NCBI GenBank assembly: GCA_028277445.1
Contig: JANQGG010000004.1
Location: 1-64,000 of the forward strand
Direction: 5' to 3'
Source of the DNA: Chloroherpetonaceae bacterium
GTDB taxonomy: Bacteria > Bacteroidota > Chlorobiia > Chlorobiales > Chloroherpetonaceae
DNA length: 64,000 nucleotides
Of the stretch, positions 18,025-29,300 are shown piece after piece; the first letter of the stretch is position 1; each line of letters starts with the position of its first letter. Position numbers and translations under genes: made by a program. The notes beneath the pieces were generated by a model. That model did not search any database. It saw only the letters and a program-made list of their open reading frames with translations, and was not told where the DNA came from.

Positions 18025-19129
18025 TATTCAACAATGGGTGGATCAATATGTACGCTCAGTAGCCCCTATTTTTTTTATCAAAATTGATGCCGATCATATT
18101 ATACAAGATACCAACGAATTTACCAGTAAACTTGTAGGAAAGCCTCTAATAGGAGTACATTATAAAGAGATAATTTTAGATTTCTCGGGAACTATAAATT
18201 TCAAACAACTATCTGAAAATCCGTTAAAAACACATATCATAAATGTTGTAACATTTTCAGGCTTGCCCCAAACTTTACTTTCAACTTTTACTGCGTTAAA
18301 TGATGGCTATGTGGTTTTAGGACACGTTGATGTAGAGGAAATGGAGAGCCTGCAAAAAAAGGTTTTAGAGCTAAATAACAATCTTGGAAAACTCAACAGG
18401 GAATTACATAAAAAGAATGTTGAACTCAAAAAATTAAATCGACTGAAAAATCAATTTTTAAGCTATGCCACCCACGATTTACGTAAACCCGTAAGCGTAA
18501 TTTTAACATATGCCGAGTTTTTGGAAGAAGATGCCGATGATGTATTAAGCCTGGAGCATAAAGCATTCTTAAAAAAAATTAAGGCTTCAGGTATTTTTAT
18601 GAAAAACCTCATCAACGACTTTTTGGATATTTCAATGATTGAATCGGGGATGTTTAAACTTGATCGGCAGAAGTTAAAATTAAAATCGCTTTTAGACTCG
18701 GCATTTTGGCGGCTTGAATTAAAGGCCAAAAAAAAAGACATTAACATCAACATTACTCACGATGAAAAGCTGCCGGAAATGTATTTGGACGCTTCCAAAT
18801 GTGAGCAAGTATTTTTAAATATTATCGGTAACGCCATTGAGCATTCGTATCCCGAGTCTTGCATTAATGTAAAAACAATAAAATCGGGAAATGAAGTTAC
18901 GGTTTTGGTGCGCGATTTCGGCGTTGGTATGTCGGCGCAACAACAGAAAAACCTTTTTAATCCTAATAAGCGCATTAGAACCACTAAAACCGGCGGTGAA
19001 AAAAGTACAGGCATGGGGCTTTTAATATCAAAAAAAATTATTGAAGCCCATGGGGGTAGAATTGAATTAAGTTCAAACTCAGGAAAAGGTACATGTTTTA
19101 AGCTTGTGTTACCAATAACCCAAAAATAA
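18011..19129 (+). CDS. soluble sensor histidine kinase coupled to the B12-binding protein
   Basis: A 372-residue kinase without membrane segments. Residues about 15-115 look like a PAS-type sensory fold (IFFIKIDADHIIQDTNEF and GYVVLGHVDV). A coiled coil of Leu/Asn/Lys repeats (about 118-147) leads to the HisKA domain with His155 in YATHDLRKPVS. The ATPase domain follows, with the N box NIIGNAIEHS, G1 box RDFGVGMS and G2 box TGMGLLISKKIIEAHGG. The start ATG at 18011 lies inside the end of the B12-binding gene, indicating translational coupling. No dedicated response regulator of conventional type follows; the receivers of the two large hybrid kinases downstream are the nearest candidates. Confidence 0.88.
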   Translation: MKPVDIQQWVDQYVRSVAPIFFIKIDADHIIQDTNEFTSKLVGKPLIGVHYKEIILDFSGTINFKQLSENPLKTHIINVVTFSGLPQTLLSTFTALNDGYVVLGHVDVEEMESLQKKVLELNNNLGKLNRELHKKNVELKKLNRLKNQFLSYATHDLRKPVSVILTYAEFLEEDADDVLSLEHKAFLKKIKASGIFMKNLINDFLDISMIESGMFKLDRQKLKLKSLLDSAFWRLELKAKKKDININITHDEKLPEMYLDASKCEQVFLNIIGNAIEHSYPESCINVKTIKSGNEVTVLVRDFGVGMSAQQQKNLFNPNKRIRTTKTGGEKSTGMGLLISKKIIEAHGGRIELSSNSGKGTCFKLVLPITQK

Positions 19130-19136
19130 ACACCCT

Positions 19137-19610
19137 ATGACTCAGCATGAAATACTCTTGAAGTCGGCGCAGGCCTTAAAAAGACCTTCAGCTGAAGCAA
19201 CCGGCGAATTTGAGGGAAAAAACCAGCAAATTGCCGAACTCATGATCCAGAGGATGCATAAGCGCCCAAATATTGAACAATTTATTGGCAAAAGCAACAT
19301 GCAGCTTATGGAAACCAACAGCCGGAATTTTTGCCGGTTTATGAGCACATTGTTTTCTGAGTACGATCCTCAAATGTTTGTTAATACCTGTTTATGGGCA
19401 TTTCGCACTTACCGCTCGCATGGCTTTCATGTCACATACTGGGCGGTTAATCTGGATACCACGCTCACATTACTTCAAGAGGAATGCTCCGAAAAAACTT
19501 ACAAGGAACTAAGTCCGTTCTTTGACTGGATATTAATCAACATTCCTAGGCTTACGGTAATAACCGATGAGCAGCTTTCCGAAGACAAACCTGATGATGA
19601 ACATGTTTAA
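19137..19610 (+). CDS. small helical protein of unknown function in the B12/kinase cluster
   Basis: A 157-residue soluble protein, probably all-helical, that I do not recognise. It has a variable first 35 residues, then a dense core with conserved-looking aromatic, His and Cys positions (RNFCRFMSTLF, FRTYRSHGFHVTYW and SPFFDWILINIPRL), and an acidic tail. It begins 7 bases after the kinase stop and ends 32 bases before the giant hybrid kinase, so it belongs to the same unit. By position it may be a sensory or adaptor protein passing a signal between the B12 receptor/kinase pair and the hybrid kinases. A cofactor-binding helical bundle of globin or photoreceptor type is possible but unsupported. 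Confidence 0.65.
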   Translation: MTQHEILLKSAQALKRPSAEATGEFEGKNQQIAELMIQRMHKRPNIEQFIGKSNMQLMETNSRNFCRFMSTLFSEYDPQMFVNTCLWAFRTYRSHGFHVTYWAVNLDTTLTLLQEECSEKTYKELSPFFDWILINIPRLTVITDEQLSEDKPDDEHV

Positions 19611-19642
19611 ACGTTTTCTTTTCAGTTTCCCGAAGGTAGACC

Positions 19643-22600
19643 ATGGAAGAGAAACTAACCATATTAGTTGCAGATGATGATGGCGATTTGCTGGAAGCAA
19701 CAGCCGGGATAATCAGAAAAACTGGCCATAATATCATAACGGCTGTTGATGGCGAAGATGCGCTTGAAAAGCTCCAACAAAATCACCCCGATCTGATACT
19801 TACGGATATTGAAATGCCAAAAATTGATGGTTTGCAGTTGTGTAAAACCATAAAAAATGATCCGGCATTTCAGCATATTCTTGTTGTGTTGATTACGGCA
19901 TCAAAAGTCAGGTTAGAGCAGCAAATGCAAGCATTAGAAACAGTTGCGGATGGTTATTTGGTTCGGCCAATTTCCAACAAGTCGTTATTAGCATGGGTGA
20001 AATCGTTTTGCCGCATTGCTCATTCCGAAAAAGCCTTATTGCAAGCTAACCGGCGAATTCAGCATCTTAATTACATCCTCAATTCTATTCGAAAAATCAA
20101 CCGGTTGATAACCCAAGAGCTTCAACCCAAGGAGTTGATGGAAAAAGCCTCTGAATTGCTTACTCAATCAATGGGCTATTATAACGTTTGTATTGTATTG
20201 AGTGATTCCAATGGTCGTTTCGAATCAGTTGCAAAAGCCGGAGATTTTAGCGGCAAGTTTCAGGAAATCCAACGTGCATTAGAAAATAACCAAAGGCTTG
20301 AATGCTTTGAATTGGCATGCAAATCCAAAACGTTTTGCGTTATTGAGCATCCCAAACAAACCTGTACAATTTCCTCACTTATTAATAATCCTGAGAGCCA
20401 CTGCATGTTTTGCGCAGAACTTAAATATGAGTCATCCACTTATGGTTTTATTATAGTTTCCGTGCCAAAAGAATATGCCCATGAAAATGATGAACAAGAC
20501 CTTTTTGAAGAACTGGTTCGGGATTTGAGTTTTGCATTGCATCGTAATGAAATTAACACCAAGAAATTACAGATCGAACGCCAAAATGCGTTGTATGCAA
20601 AAATTGTTGAAACAACGACAAATATCTTGGCGGTTTTAGACCGGGATTATCGGTATGTAGTTGTCAACAATGGTTATAAAAAGCATATTGGCCTTTCAGG
20701 AAAGGAGCTAGAGGGAAAACGTGTTGTTGATATTTTAGGAGAGGATGATTTCAAAACTACGGCTAAAAAGAACATGGATAAAGCCTTTCGAGGTAAGCAT
20801 GTTCACTACACCGCCAAAATCATGAACAAGGATGGCAAATGGGTTTATCACGATGTTCACATCTCGCCATATAAGGATCCTGATGGTAAAATCAATCATT
20901 TAATTTTAAGCGCCGTTGATCTGACAGAAGTTCATCAGCATCAACAGGAACTAAAACAAAGTCAAGACCGATACCAATGGTTGTTTGATGCTTCCCCGGT
21001 TCCATTATGGGAAGAAGATTTTAGCCAGCTCATCAAACATCTGGAAAGTATTAAAGAAAATGGCATTACGGATTTAAGGGCATATTTCCGGGATCATCCA
21101 GATGAAGTGGCAAATTGCATTGAAAAGATTAAAATCCTGGATGTCAATCATGCAACACTCGAGTTTCATGAAGCGACAAATAAAGAAGACCTCCTCAATT
21201 ATTTAGAAAAAGTTTTCACCCCAAAATCTCAGGAAGCTTTTGTAGAAGAATTAGTCACAATATTTGAAGGCAAAGATGTTTTTACAATAGAAGCTGAAAT
21301 TAAAACGATTTCAGGAAAGCTTAAACAGATATTTTTAAAGTTAAGGCTTGAAAAAAGGCAACCTGATGATTACAAGGCAGTGGTTTCGACAATGGATATT
21401 ACAGAACGAAAGCGCGCTGAAAACATTCTCCAGGAAAGTGAGCAAAAGTTTCGAAAGATGTTTGAAAATACATCGGTTGGCGTAGCAATTGTGGGATTGG
21501 ATTACCAAATCCAACAAGCCAATTCAGCATTTTGTAACATGCTTGGTTACAGTGAAAAAGAGCTCAAAACGAAAACTATCAAAGATATTACTTACCCGGA
21601 AGATTGGCCCAAAAATCAAAACATGCAAAAGAAACTGGGGCAACAAGTTGTTCCAAAATATGAGCTGGAAAAGCGCTTTGTGCGCAAAGATGGTAAACTG
21701 GTTTGGGGATTATTGAACGCAAATTTAGTTGAGGACTCTGTTGGTGAGCCGTTATTCTTTTTAGGTAATGTGGTTAATATTTCTGAGCGAAAAGCAATGG
21801 AAGATGCGTTATTAAACAGTGAGGAAAAGTTTCGTTCGCTGTTTAATCTTACCACAGATGCGCTTTTTATTGTGGATTTTACCGGTAAGATCATTGAAGC
21901 AAACAAAACCGCTTCGGACTTATTAGGTTACCCTTATACAGAATTAGTTACATATTCATTATCGGAATTCCAACCTGAAGATGCCATTAAAGACTTTGAC
22001 CGCATTTCTAAAACTCAATTAAATCATGGACTTGCATTGTTTGAAACTTACTTTCGAACCAAGGATGGACGGCATATTCTTGTAGAAGTTAGTTCAAAGT
22101 TAATTGATTTTATGCATAAAAAAGTGGTGCTGGCGCAAGTCCATGATATAACCCAGCGTAAAGAAGCTGAATTAGAGCTTCAAAAAAGCAGGGAGCGTTA
22201 TATGAATTTATTTACAGATAGCGCGTCCGTGATGCTTTTAATTGATCCTAAAACCGGCAAAATTATCGATGTAAATCATGAGGCCGAAGCCTATTATGGG
22301 TATGAAAAAGAAGCATTGCTTTCAATGAATATTAATGATATCAATGTTTTAACCCCGGAAGACGATATGAAAAACATTGAGCTGGCTGCTTCAAAAAAAC
22401 GTCATCATTATTTTGTTACACAAAAATTATCCTCCGGCAAGCAACGAGAAGTTGAAGTGTTTAGCGGTCAGGTTGAGATTGAAGATCAAACGTTATTGTA
22501 TGCGATTATTCATGATATCACTGAACGGATAGCGGCCGAGCATGCAGTAGAAAAGCGCCTGGCCTATGAAAGTTTGTTGGCAAACATATCAAAATTGGCT

Positions 22601-25600
22601 ATTGAAGAATCTGATGAGAAGGTATTTATAAACAACAGCTTTCGGCTAATCGGAGATGTGTTTTCAGTATGCCGGGTTTATATCTTCGAGTATAATTCAA
22701 CCAAAGAAAATCAAAGCAATACATATGAGTGGGTAACTAAGGGCTGTGCATCTCAAATTGATCATTTACAGGATTTACCGGTCAATGTAACACCCTGGAG
22801 GCAGGAAATGATGTTAAAAAAGAGGGTGATTAATGTTGAGAACATCGAAAAAATCCCTTCAGAGACTGAGAAAGAGTTACTGCAACAACAGGAAATTAAA
22901 TCGTTGCTTGTTGTGCCAATGTATGTCAGCGGCGCTTATTATGGTTTCCTTGGGCTAGATGAATGCCGGGTTAACAAACATTGGCCCAAGGAAGATGTTG
23001 AGATTTTAACATCCATTGCTTCAATTTTTTCAACATATATAGGGCATAGAAAAGCTGATCAGGCGTTGAAATTAAGCCAGGAGCATTACCAAAGATTGTT
23101 TGAGCTGCCCCAGGATTTTGTATTCCTGCATGAATTTCAACAAAACGACGAGACGGGATATTTTATTGAAGTCAATCAATGGGCATGTGAACGGCTCAAG
23201 TATTCTCTGGATGAGCTCAGACATATGAGGCCTACTGATCTTATTAATAAAAAGGACAAAGACCTCTTACGCGAGGAATCAGAGACTTTATCTGCCAGTG
23301 GAGAATTAAAAATTGTTAAAAACCTTTTAACCAAAGACGGAGATGCAATACCTGTTGAACTGCATGCTAGGGTATTTGAGCATGAAGGAAAAAAACTGGT
23401 GATTTCAATTGGACGAGATATTTCGGAGCGGTTGCGAACGGAAAAAGAGATTAGGGAAAGTGAAGATCGATTTAGAGGCATATTTAACAATATGGCTAAT
23501 GGCGTCATTATTTATGAGGCGATCAACCAGGGAGATGACTTTGTGGTCAAAGAGATAAATCGTGCTGGAATGGGATTAACAAAACATCACTCCGAAGTCG
23601 AAGTTGGAAAACGGTTATCGACCCTAAAAGCCGGATCAAAGCATATGGGCATGATGGAGATGCTTAAAAAAGTGCTTGATACTGGTAAAGCCGAATATTT
23701 ACCGACTCGTGAAATTACCACACAAAAACGAGAGATTTGGCTTGAAAATTACATCTTCCGAATCACTAATGGAGAAGTGATTGTGGTGTTTGAGGATGTT
23801 TCCGAACGAAAACATTATACGGAAGCATTGCGGAAAAGCGCTGAGAAATATCGTTTGCTGGCCAATAATGCAACCGACATTATTTGGCAAATGGATTTGA
23901 AAATGCGGTTTACTTATGTAAGCCCATCCGTGTTTAATATTACCGGATTTACAGTATCAGAATGGATGACGATGAATTTAAGCGATCATAAGACGATGAA
24001 CAATATGATTTTACTAGAGCGTAATATTCTCAATTCGCTTAAAAATAAAAATCATATGGATGTTATATCGTTTGAATCTCAAATCCTTAAAAAAGACGGT
24101 TCAACGATTGATGTTGAAATATCCGCAAAAGTTATCCGTAACGAAAAAGGCAAATCGATTGGCATACAAGGTTCAATACGTGATATAACGGAGCGAAAAC
24201 AAGCCGAACGAGAACTGATTGAAAGCCAGCAAAGTCTTCAAAGCATTTTCAAAGCTTCGCCGATTGGTATTGGGTTAGTTGTCGGAAGAAAGTTTTACCG
24301 GGTCAATGATACGTTTTGCCAGATGGTTGGATATAGCCAAAGCGAGCTCCTTGAAAAAAATACTCGTATGATTTATCCATCCCAAGATGAGTACGACAGA
24401 ATTGGCAAAGATCATTATATACAGATCGCTAAAGAAGGCCTTGCATTTACAATAACTCAGTATAAACGGAAAGATGGTAAAATTATAGACATTCATTTAC
24501 GCTCTACTAAAATGGAGATGTATAAAGATCAAATCGGGATAATTTTTACGGCTATCGATGTCACGGAACAGCTTAAGGCAAGCAAGGCGTTGCAGGAAAG
24601 TGAAGCTAAGTTCAGAATGGTGATAAATGCCATCAAAGATGTCTTCTGGATACAAAAACCTGATTTTACTGAAATTATTTTTTGCAGTCCGGCCTATGAA
24701 GAAGTTTTTGGGCGGCCTTTATCCGAGTTAATGGCGTTTCCAACGACCCGGTTAGACTATATGAATGAAGATGATCGAACATTGTTTAATGAAGCATTCG
24801 CCAATAGCCTTAAGACGAAAGAGTCATATACATTGGAATACAGAATTGTCATGCCAGATGGCGCTATTAAATGGATTTTAGAACGCGGCTTTCCAATTAT
24901 TGACGCTAATAATGATATTGAGTTTGTTGCCGGTAGCAGCACCGATATTTCCGAAATGAAATCTTTGATAAATGAGCGTTTCAAATTACAGGATCAATTA
25001 AGGCAAAGCCAGAAAATGGAAGCCATTGGTCAGTTGGCAGGAGGCGTAGCTCACGATTTTAATAACATTTTGCAGGCTACAATGGGCTATTCACAATTAT
25101 TGAAGGATAGCTTAGAAAATAGTACTACTGAGTACGAATTCGTTGAGGAAATATACAACGGAACTGAAAGAGCGGCAGGTTTAACCAGGCAACTCTTGGC
25201 ATTTAGTCGCCGCCAGGTTATTGAACTGGTAGATCTGGATTTAAACCAATTGATAGAAAACCTCACGAAAATGATGCGTCGGTTGATCGGGGCAACCATT
25301 GAGTTAAAAATGGAGTTGAAGCCCAAATTGGCAACCATTAGTGGCGATGTGGGTCAGATCGAACAAATTTTAATGAACCTCTCGGTAAACGCCCGGGATG
25401 CCATGCCTGAGGGTGGGCAATTGCAGATTATCACTCAGGAAATCACCATTGACGATGATTTTTGTAAAGCCAATCATTGGGCGCAAAAAGGTAACTATGT
25501 TCATTTGAGCGTCTCCGATAACGGCTGTGGCATTGAGCCTGAAATCCAAGAAAAGATATTTGAGCCATTTTTTACGACAAAACCGCTTGGAGAAGGCACC

Positions 25601-26140
25601 GGATTGGGTCTTTCTACGGTTTATGGAATCATAAAACAACTCAACGGTTTTATTTTTGTCGATAGTAAGCCGGGTGAAGGCAGCACGTTTAATATCTATT
25701 TCCCAACCATAAAAGCGCCAAAAAAACCGGTGAAGCCCCAAACTGAGATTCATCCAAAAAGAGGCAGTGAAACCATTTTAATTGCCGAGGATGATGAAGC
25801 TTTACGAAAATTAGTCTGTAAAATTCTTTCGGACTATGGTTACAGGGTTTTGGATACCTCGGATGGAGAAGAAGCCATAAACGTTGGCAAAGAAAGTATT
25901 CAGGATATTCAGTTGGCATTGCTTGATATTGTGATGCCTAAAAAAAATGGAAAAACTGTAATGAAAGAGTTGCGAAAACTAAATCCGGATTTACCGGTAT
26001 TGTTGATTAGTGGATACAGTCCCGGCGGCATTCATACCAATTTTATTTTGGAACAAGGTGTTGATTATATTCAAAAACCATTTAATATCAATAAAATGCT
26101 CTCTAAGATTCGTGATCTGTTAGATAAAAAAGAAAATTAA
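19643..26140 (+). CDS. giant hybrid sensor histidine kinase (REC-GAF-PASx5-GAF-PASx5-HisKA-HATPase-REC)
   Basis: A 2165-residue soluble protein. Order: receiver (about 5-125, Asp55; Arg108 replaces the usual Lys), cysteine-rich GAF (about 160-310; Cys 221, 226, 232, 241, 254, 257), five PAS units (about 315-970), a second GAF (about 970-1145), five more PAS units (about 1145-1785), the kinase core with His1804 ([11 protein letters not shown]), an HATPase domain with DNGCGIEPE and [12 protein letters not shown], and a C-terminal receiver from about 2042 with a normal Lys-Pro. PAS units are joined by the DITERK-type linkers expected for signalling helices. No transmembrane segment is present, so it senses cytoplasmic signals. 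It is translated shortly after the helical protein gene and is probably co-transcribed with the B12-binding unit. The domain count is by eye; borders are approximate. Confidence 0.93.
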   Translation: MEEKLTILVADDDGDLLEATAGIIRKTGHNIITAVDGEDALEKLQQNHPDLILTDIEMPKIDGLQLCKTIKNDPAFQHILVVLITASKVRLEQQMQALETVADGYLVRPISNKSLLAWVKSFCRIAHSEKALLQANRRIQHLNYILNSIRKINRLITQELQPKELMEKASELLTQSMGYYNVCIVLSDSNGRFESVAKAGDFSGKFQEIQRALENNQRLECFELACKSKTFCVIEHPKQTCTISSLINNPESHCMFCAELKYESSTYGFIIVSVPKEYAHENDEQDLFEELVRDLSFALHRNEINTKKLQIERQNALYAKIVETTTNILAVLDRDYRYVVVNNGYKKHIGLSGKELEGKRVVDILGEDDFKTTAKKNMDKAFRGKHVHYTAKIMNKDGKWVYHDVHISPYKDPDGKINHLILSAVDLTEVHQHQQELKQSQDRYQWLFDASPVPLWEEDFSQLIKHLESIKENGITDLRAYFRDHPDEVANCIEKIKILDVNHATLEFHEATNKEDLLNYLEKVFTPKSQEAFVEELVTIFEGKDVFTIEAEIKTISGKLKQIFLKLRLEKRQPDDYKAVVSTMDITERKRAENILQESEQKFRKMFENTSVGVAIVGLDYQIQQANSAFCNMLGYSEKELKTKTIKDITYPEDWPKNQNMQKKLGQQVVPKYELEKRFVRKDGKLVWGLLNANLVEDSVGEPLFFLGNVVNISERKAMEDALLNSEEKFRSLFNLTTDALFIVDFTGKIIEANKTASDLLGYPYTELVTYSLSEFQPEDAIKDFDRISKTQLNHGLALFETYFRTKDGRHILVEVSSKLIDFMHKKVVLAQVHDITQRKEAELELQKSRERYMNLFTDSASVMLLIDPKTGKIIDVNHEAEAYYGYEKEALLSMNINDINVLTPEDDMKNIELAASKKRHHYFVTQKLSSGKQREVEVFSGQVEIEDQTLLYAIIHDITERIAAEHAVEKRLAYESLLANISKLAIEESDEKVFINNSFRLIGDVFSVCRVYIFEYNSTKENQSNTYEWVTKGCASQIDHLQDLPVNVTPWRQEMMLKKRVINVENIEKIPSETEKELLQQQEIKSLLVVPMYVSGAYYGFLGLDECRVNKHWPKEDVEILTSIASIFSTYIGHRKADQALKLSQEHYQRLFELPQDFVFLHEFQQNDETGYFIEVNQWACERLKYSLDELRHMRPTDLINKKDKDLLREESETLSASGELKIVKNLLTKDGDAIPVELHARVFEHEGKKLVISIGRDISERLRTEKEIRESEDRFRGIFNNMANGVIIYEAINQGDDFVVKEINRAGMGLTKHHSEVEVGKRLSTLKAGSKHMGMMEMLKKVLDTGKAEYLPTREITTQKREIWLENYIFRITNGEVIVVFEDVSERKHYTEALRKSAEKYRLLANNATDIIWQMDLKMRFTYVSPSVFNITGFTVSEWMTMNLSDHKTMNNMILLERNILNSLKNKNHMDVISFESQILKKDGSTIDVEISAKVIRNEKGKSIGIQGSIRDITERKQAERELIESQQSLQSIFKASPIGIGLVVGRKFYRVNDTFCQMVGYSQSELLEKNTRMIYPSQDEYDRIGKDHYIQIAKEGLAFTITQYKRKDGKIIDIHLRSTKMEMYKDQIGIIFTAIDVTEQLKASKALQESEAKFRMVINAIKDVFWIQKPDFTEIIFCSPAYEEVFGRPLSELMAFPTTRLDYMNEDDRTLFNEAFANSLKTKESYTLEYRIVMPDGAIKWILERGFPIIDANNDIEFVAGSSTDISEMKSLINERFKLQDQLRQSQKMEAIGQLAGGVAHDFNNILQATMGYSQLLKDSLENSTTEYEFVEEIYNGTERAAGLTRQLLAFSRRQVIELVDLDLNQLIENLTKMMRRLIGATIELKMELKPKLATISGDVGQIEQILMNLSVNARDAMPEGGQLQIITQEITIDDDFCKANHWAQKGNYVHLSVSDNGCGIEPEIQEKIFEPFFTTKPLGEGTGLGLSTVYGIIKQLNGFIFVDSKPGEGSTFNIYFPTIKAPKKPVKPQTEIHPKRGSETILIAEDDEALRKLVCKILSDYGYRVLDTSDGEEAINVGKESIQDIQLALLDIVMPKKNGKTVMKELRKLNPDLPVLLISGYSPGGIHTNFILEQGVDYIQKPFNINKMLSKIRDLLDKKEN

Positions 26141-26366
26141 AATCATTAACCGAGATGCAGAAATGATAGAGTTAAGTAAATGCTATTCCAATTTCATTTA
26201 GCTAAACGTTTTTTATCGTTCATTTTACCTAATATATTTATAATTGTATAGCTTTATTGTAGATGGATATGAAATACCTGGCTTTGTTAAGCATATCAGG
26301 TTAAAAGCCGATCATATGTTGTAGTACATGTAACAAATAATTGTTAACACACGTTATTCACCCCTT

Positions 26367-29300
26367 ATGGATGATTTTATTAGTGGCACAAACTTGTCGG
26401 AAAACGTAGCTGTACTAGTTGTAGATGACGATGAAGAACTTCGCAAAATTACCATTGGTCTACTGCCAACAAAGAACCTAACTATTCTTGAAGCAGCAGA
26501 TGGTAAAACCGCGTTGGATTTGATACATGTTCACCACCCTGATATAGTAATATCAGATGTGATTATGCCAGAAACCGAAGGACTTGATCTGTGTTTATTG
26601 GTTAAATCGGATCCAAAAATCAAACATACCTTTTTTGTACTGATCACCGGTTATAAAATTACCCCAGAAGATAGAATACAAGGTTTAGATTCAAAAGCCG
26701 ATTCATACATAACCCGACCAATTTCGAATCGTGAATTAAAAGCTAAACTTGATTCCTTTTTAAGAATTGTTGCTGCCGAAAAACAAGTTCGTGAATCGAA
26801 TGCGCATTTAGAATATCTAAAAGCGATTATAGAAGCGATTCAAAAAGTTAATCGTTTGATTGCCAAAACCTCAGATGTTCAGGAGTTGATCGATAAAACA
26901 TGTCAGTCCCTGATTAGTGAGATGGGGTATAACAACACCTGGATTGCATTGTGCAATGAAAATAAAGAGATCACACATGTTGCCAGCGCCGGATTTGATC
27001 GATTGAACGTATCATTGGAAGAAGTATTAACCAAAGAAGGATGTTTGGCATGCATGGAAAAAACCAGACTAAATAATAAGCTTGTTGTAATACAAGATCC
27101 GGCAATAGAGTGTAAGAACTGTCCCTTATCACAGTATTATAAAAACTATTGTGGATTGTGTGCACTTATTGAATACAAGGATCGCATTTATGGGTGGCTA
27201 ACCATATCGGCGATAAAAAAATATGCCAACGATGAAACCCAATGGCAGTTGCTCAATGAACTAGCGTCGGATTTAGGATTTGCGTTGCAAAACCTCGAGT
27301 TAAAATCCATTCATCAGAAAACACAAATAAATCTGGACAATTTTGCCAAAATGGCAGCTCAAACGCGGGATTTTATTGCGATTATAAACAAAGATTACAC
27401 ACTTCAATTAGCCAACCCCGCCACATGTGAATTGTTTGAAACCCAACAATCATTAATCGTTGGTATGCATTTACAAGATGTCATTGGTGATGAACTTTTT
27501 AAGAAATTTAGCGATGAGCATCTTCAAAAAGCTTTTGCCGGGGAAATGGTGGAGTTTGTCTCTGATATAACCACAAACCAAGGCCCGACACGACATTATC
27601 AGATAAAGTTAACCCCAGATAATGAAAATGAACCCATCGAACACGTTTTTGTTTTAGGGACAGAGGTTACGGAAATCATAAAAACTCAAAAAAAACTTGA
27701 GCAAAGCGAGCAAAAATACAAACATCTTTACCAAAGTATTCCCAGTGGTATTGCTATTGTAAGCATTGCTGAAGGTAAAATTCAGGAAGCCAATGATATT
27801 CTATGCCATATGCTTGGGTATAGTCCTAAAGAATTCATTGGCAAAAGCATTCAAGAAATAACACACCCTGAAGATCAACATATTGATGAAGAGGCCATAG
27901 AAGAACGGTTGCATGGTCATCATGGTTTGCACATGATGAACAAGCGTATGTTAAAAAAAGATGGGGCAATTATCTGGGTTTCTATTACAACTTCAGTTAT
28001 TGACTTTGAAGAAGGTGAACCTAAACATGTATTAGGTGTGATTCTTGATAACACTGAACTCTTCAATACAGCGCTTGCGCTTAAAGACTCTGAAAAACGA
28101 TACCGTACGGTGGCTGAAAATTTCCCAAACGGAACGTTGAGCCTATTTGATAAAGATTTCACGTATGAATTTGTGGATGGCAAAGGTTTAGCGCTCGTGG
28201 GCTTAAAGAAGGAAGATTTAATTGGCAAATCCATCTATCAGCTTTTTCCTGAAGATATGGTTAAAACCAAAGAGAAGGCGTGGAAAGAAGTTTTTGAGGG
28301 GAAGTCGTCTGAATATGAATTTAGCTATAAAGGCCATGTATTTATTAATAGAGCGGTACCAATTAAGGATCCCAACACTGAAATTGCGCATGGCGCGGCA
28401 TTTTCTCAGGATATTACTGAAATAAGAAAGTACGAGCAGGAGCAACGAAAAAATCAGACCCTACTTGAGCTATCGGAAGAGATGTCCTTAACCGGAAGTT
28501 TTGAAATCGATTATAAAACGAATGTTCTCACGGTTTCAAAGGGCTGGCAGGAAATCGTCGGGATACGCAAAGCAACCCTTGATGTGAATCTTGATCTTTG
28601 GAAGTATGTTTATGAAGAAGACAAATCAAGAATTTTTAAGGTCTATGAAGAACACCTTATCAAAAAATCTGATTATCGAATTGAGCATCGGATCAACAAT
28701 CAGGAAACCGGTGATACACGACTGGTTAAAATTGTAATGAAAACACATTTTGATGAATTAAGCAATCCAATATCGAGTATTGGCACGATTCAGGATATTA
28801 CCGAACAACGAAAGTTCGAAGAAGAGAAAAAACAAGTAGAGGCTGAGCTGCAGCAAAGTCAAAAAATGGATGCTATTGGTCATCTGGCAGGCGGTGTTGC
28901 GCATGATTTTAACAATATCATACAATCGGTGTTGGGTTATTCGCAACTGCTTTTGGAAAATCTCCCGAATGATTCCGAAGAATATAATCAGGTTCTTGAG
29001 ATTTTTAAAGGCTCTGAGCGGGCGGCATCCTTAACCAGACAATTGCTTGCATTTGGGCGTCGGCAAATCATAGAACCTCAGGCCATTGATCTCAATCTGC
29101 ACATTTCATCCATAATGGATATACTAAAGCGGACAACAAAAGAAGATATTCAGTTGGAATTTGAACCCATGCCAAATTTGCTGAAGATAAACTTCGATAA
29201 ACATCAACTGACACAGGTAATTTTAAATTTAGTGTTGAATGCTAAAGATGCCATGCCTGAAGGCGGAGAGATTATGATCGCTACAACCCAAGACAGTGTT

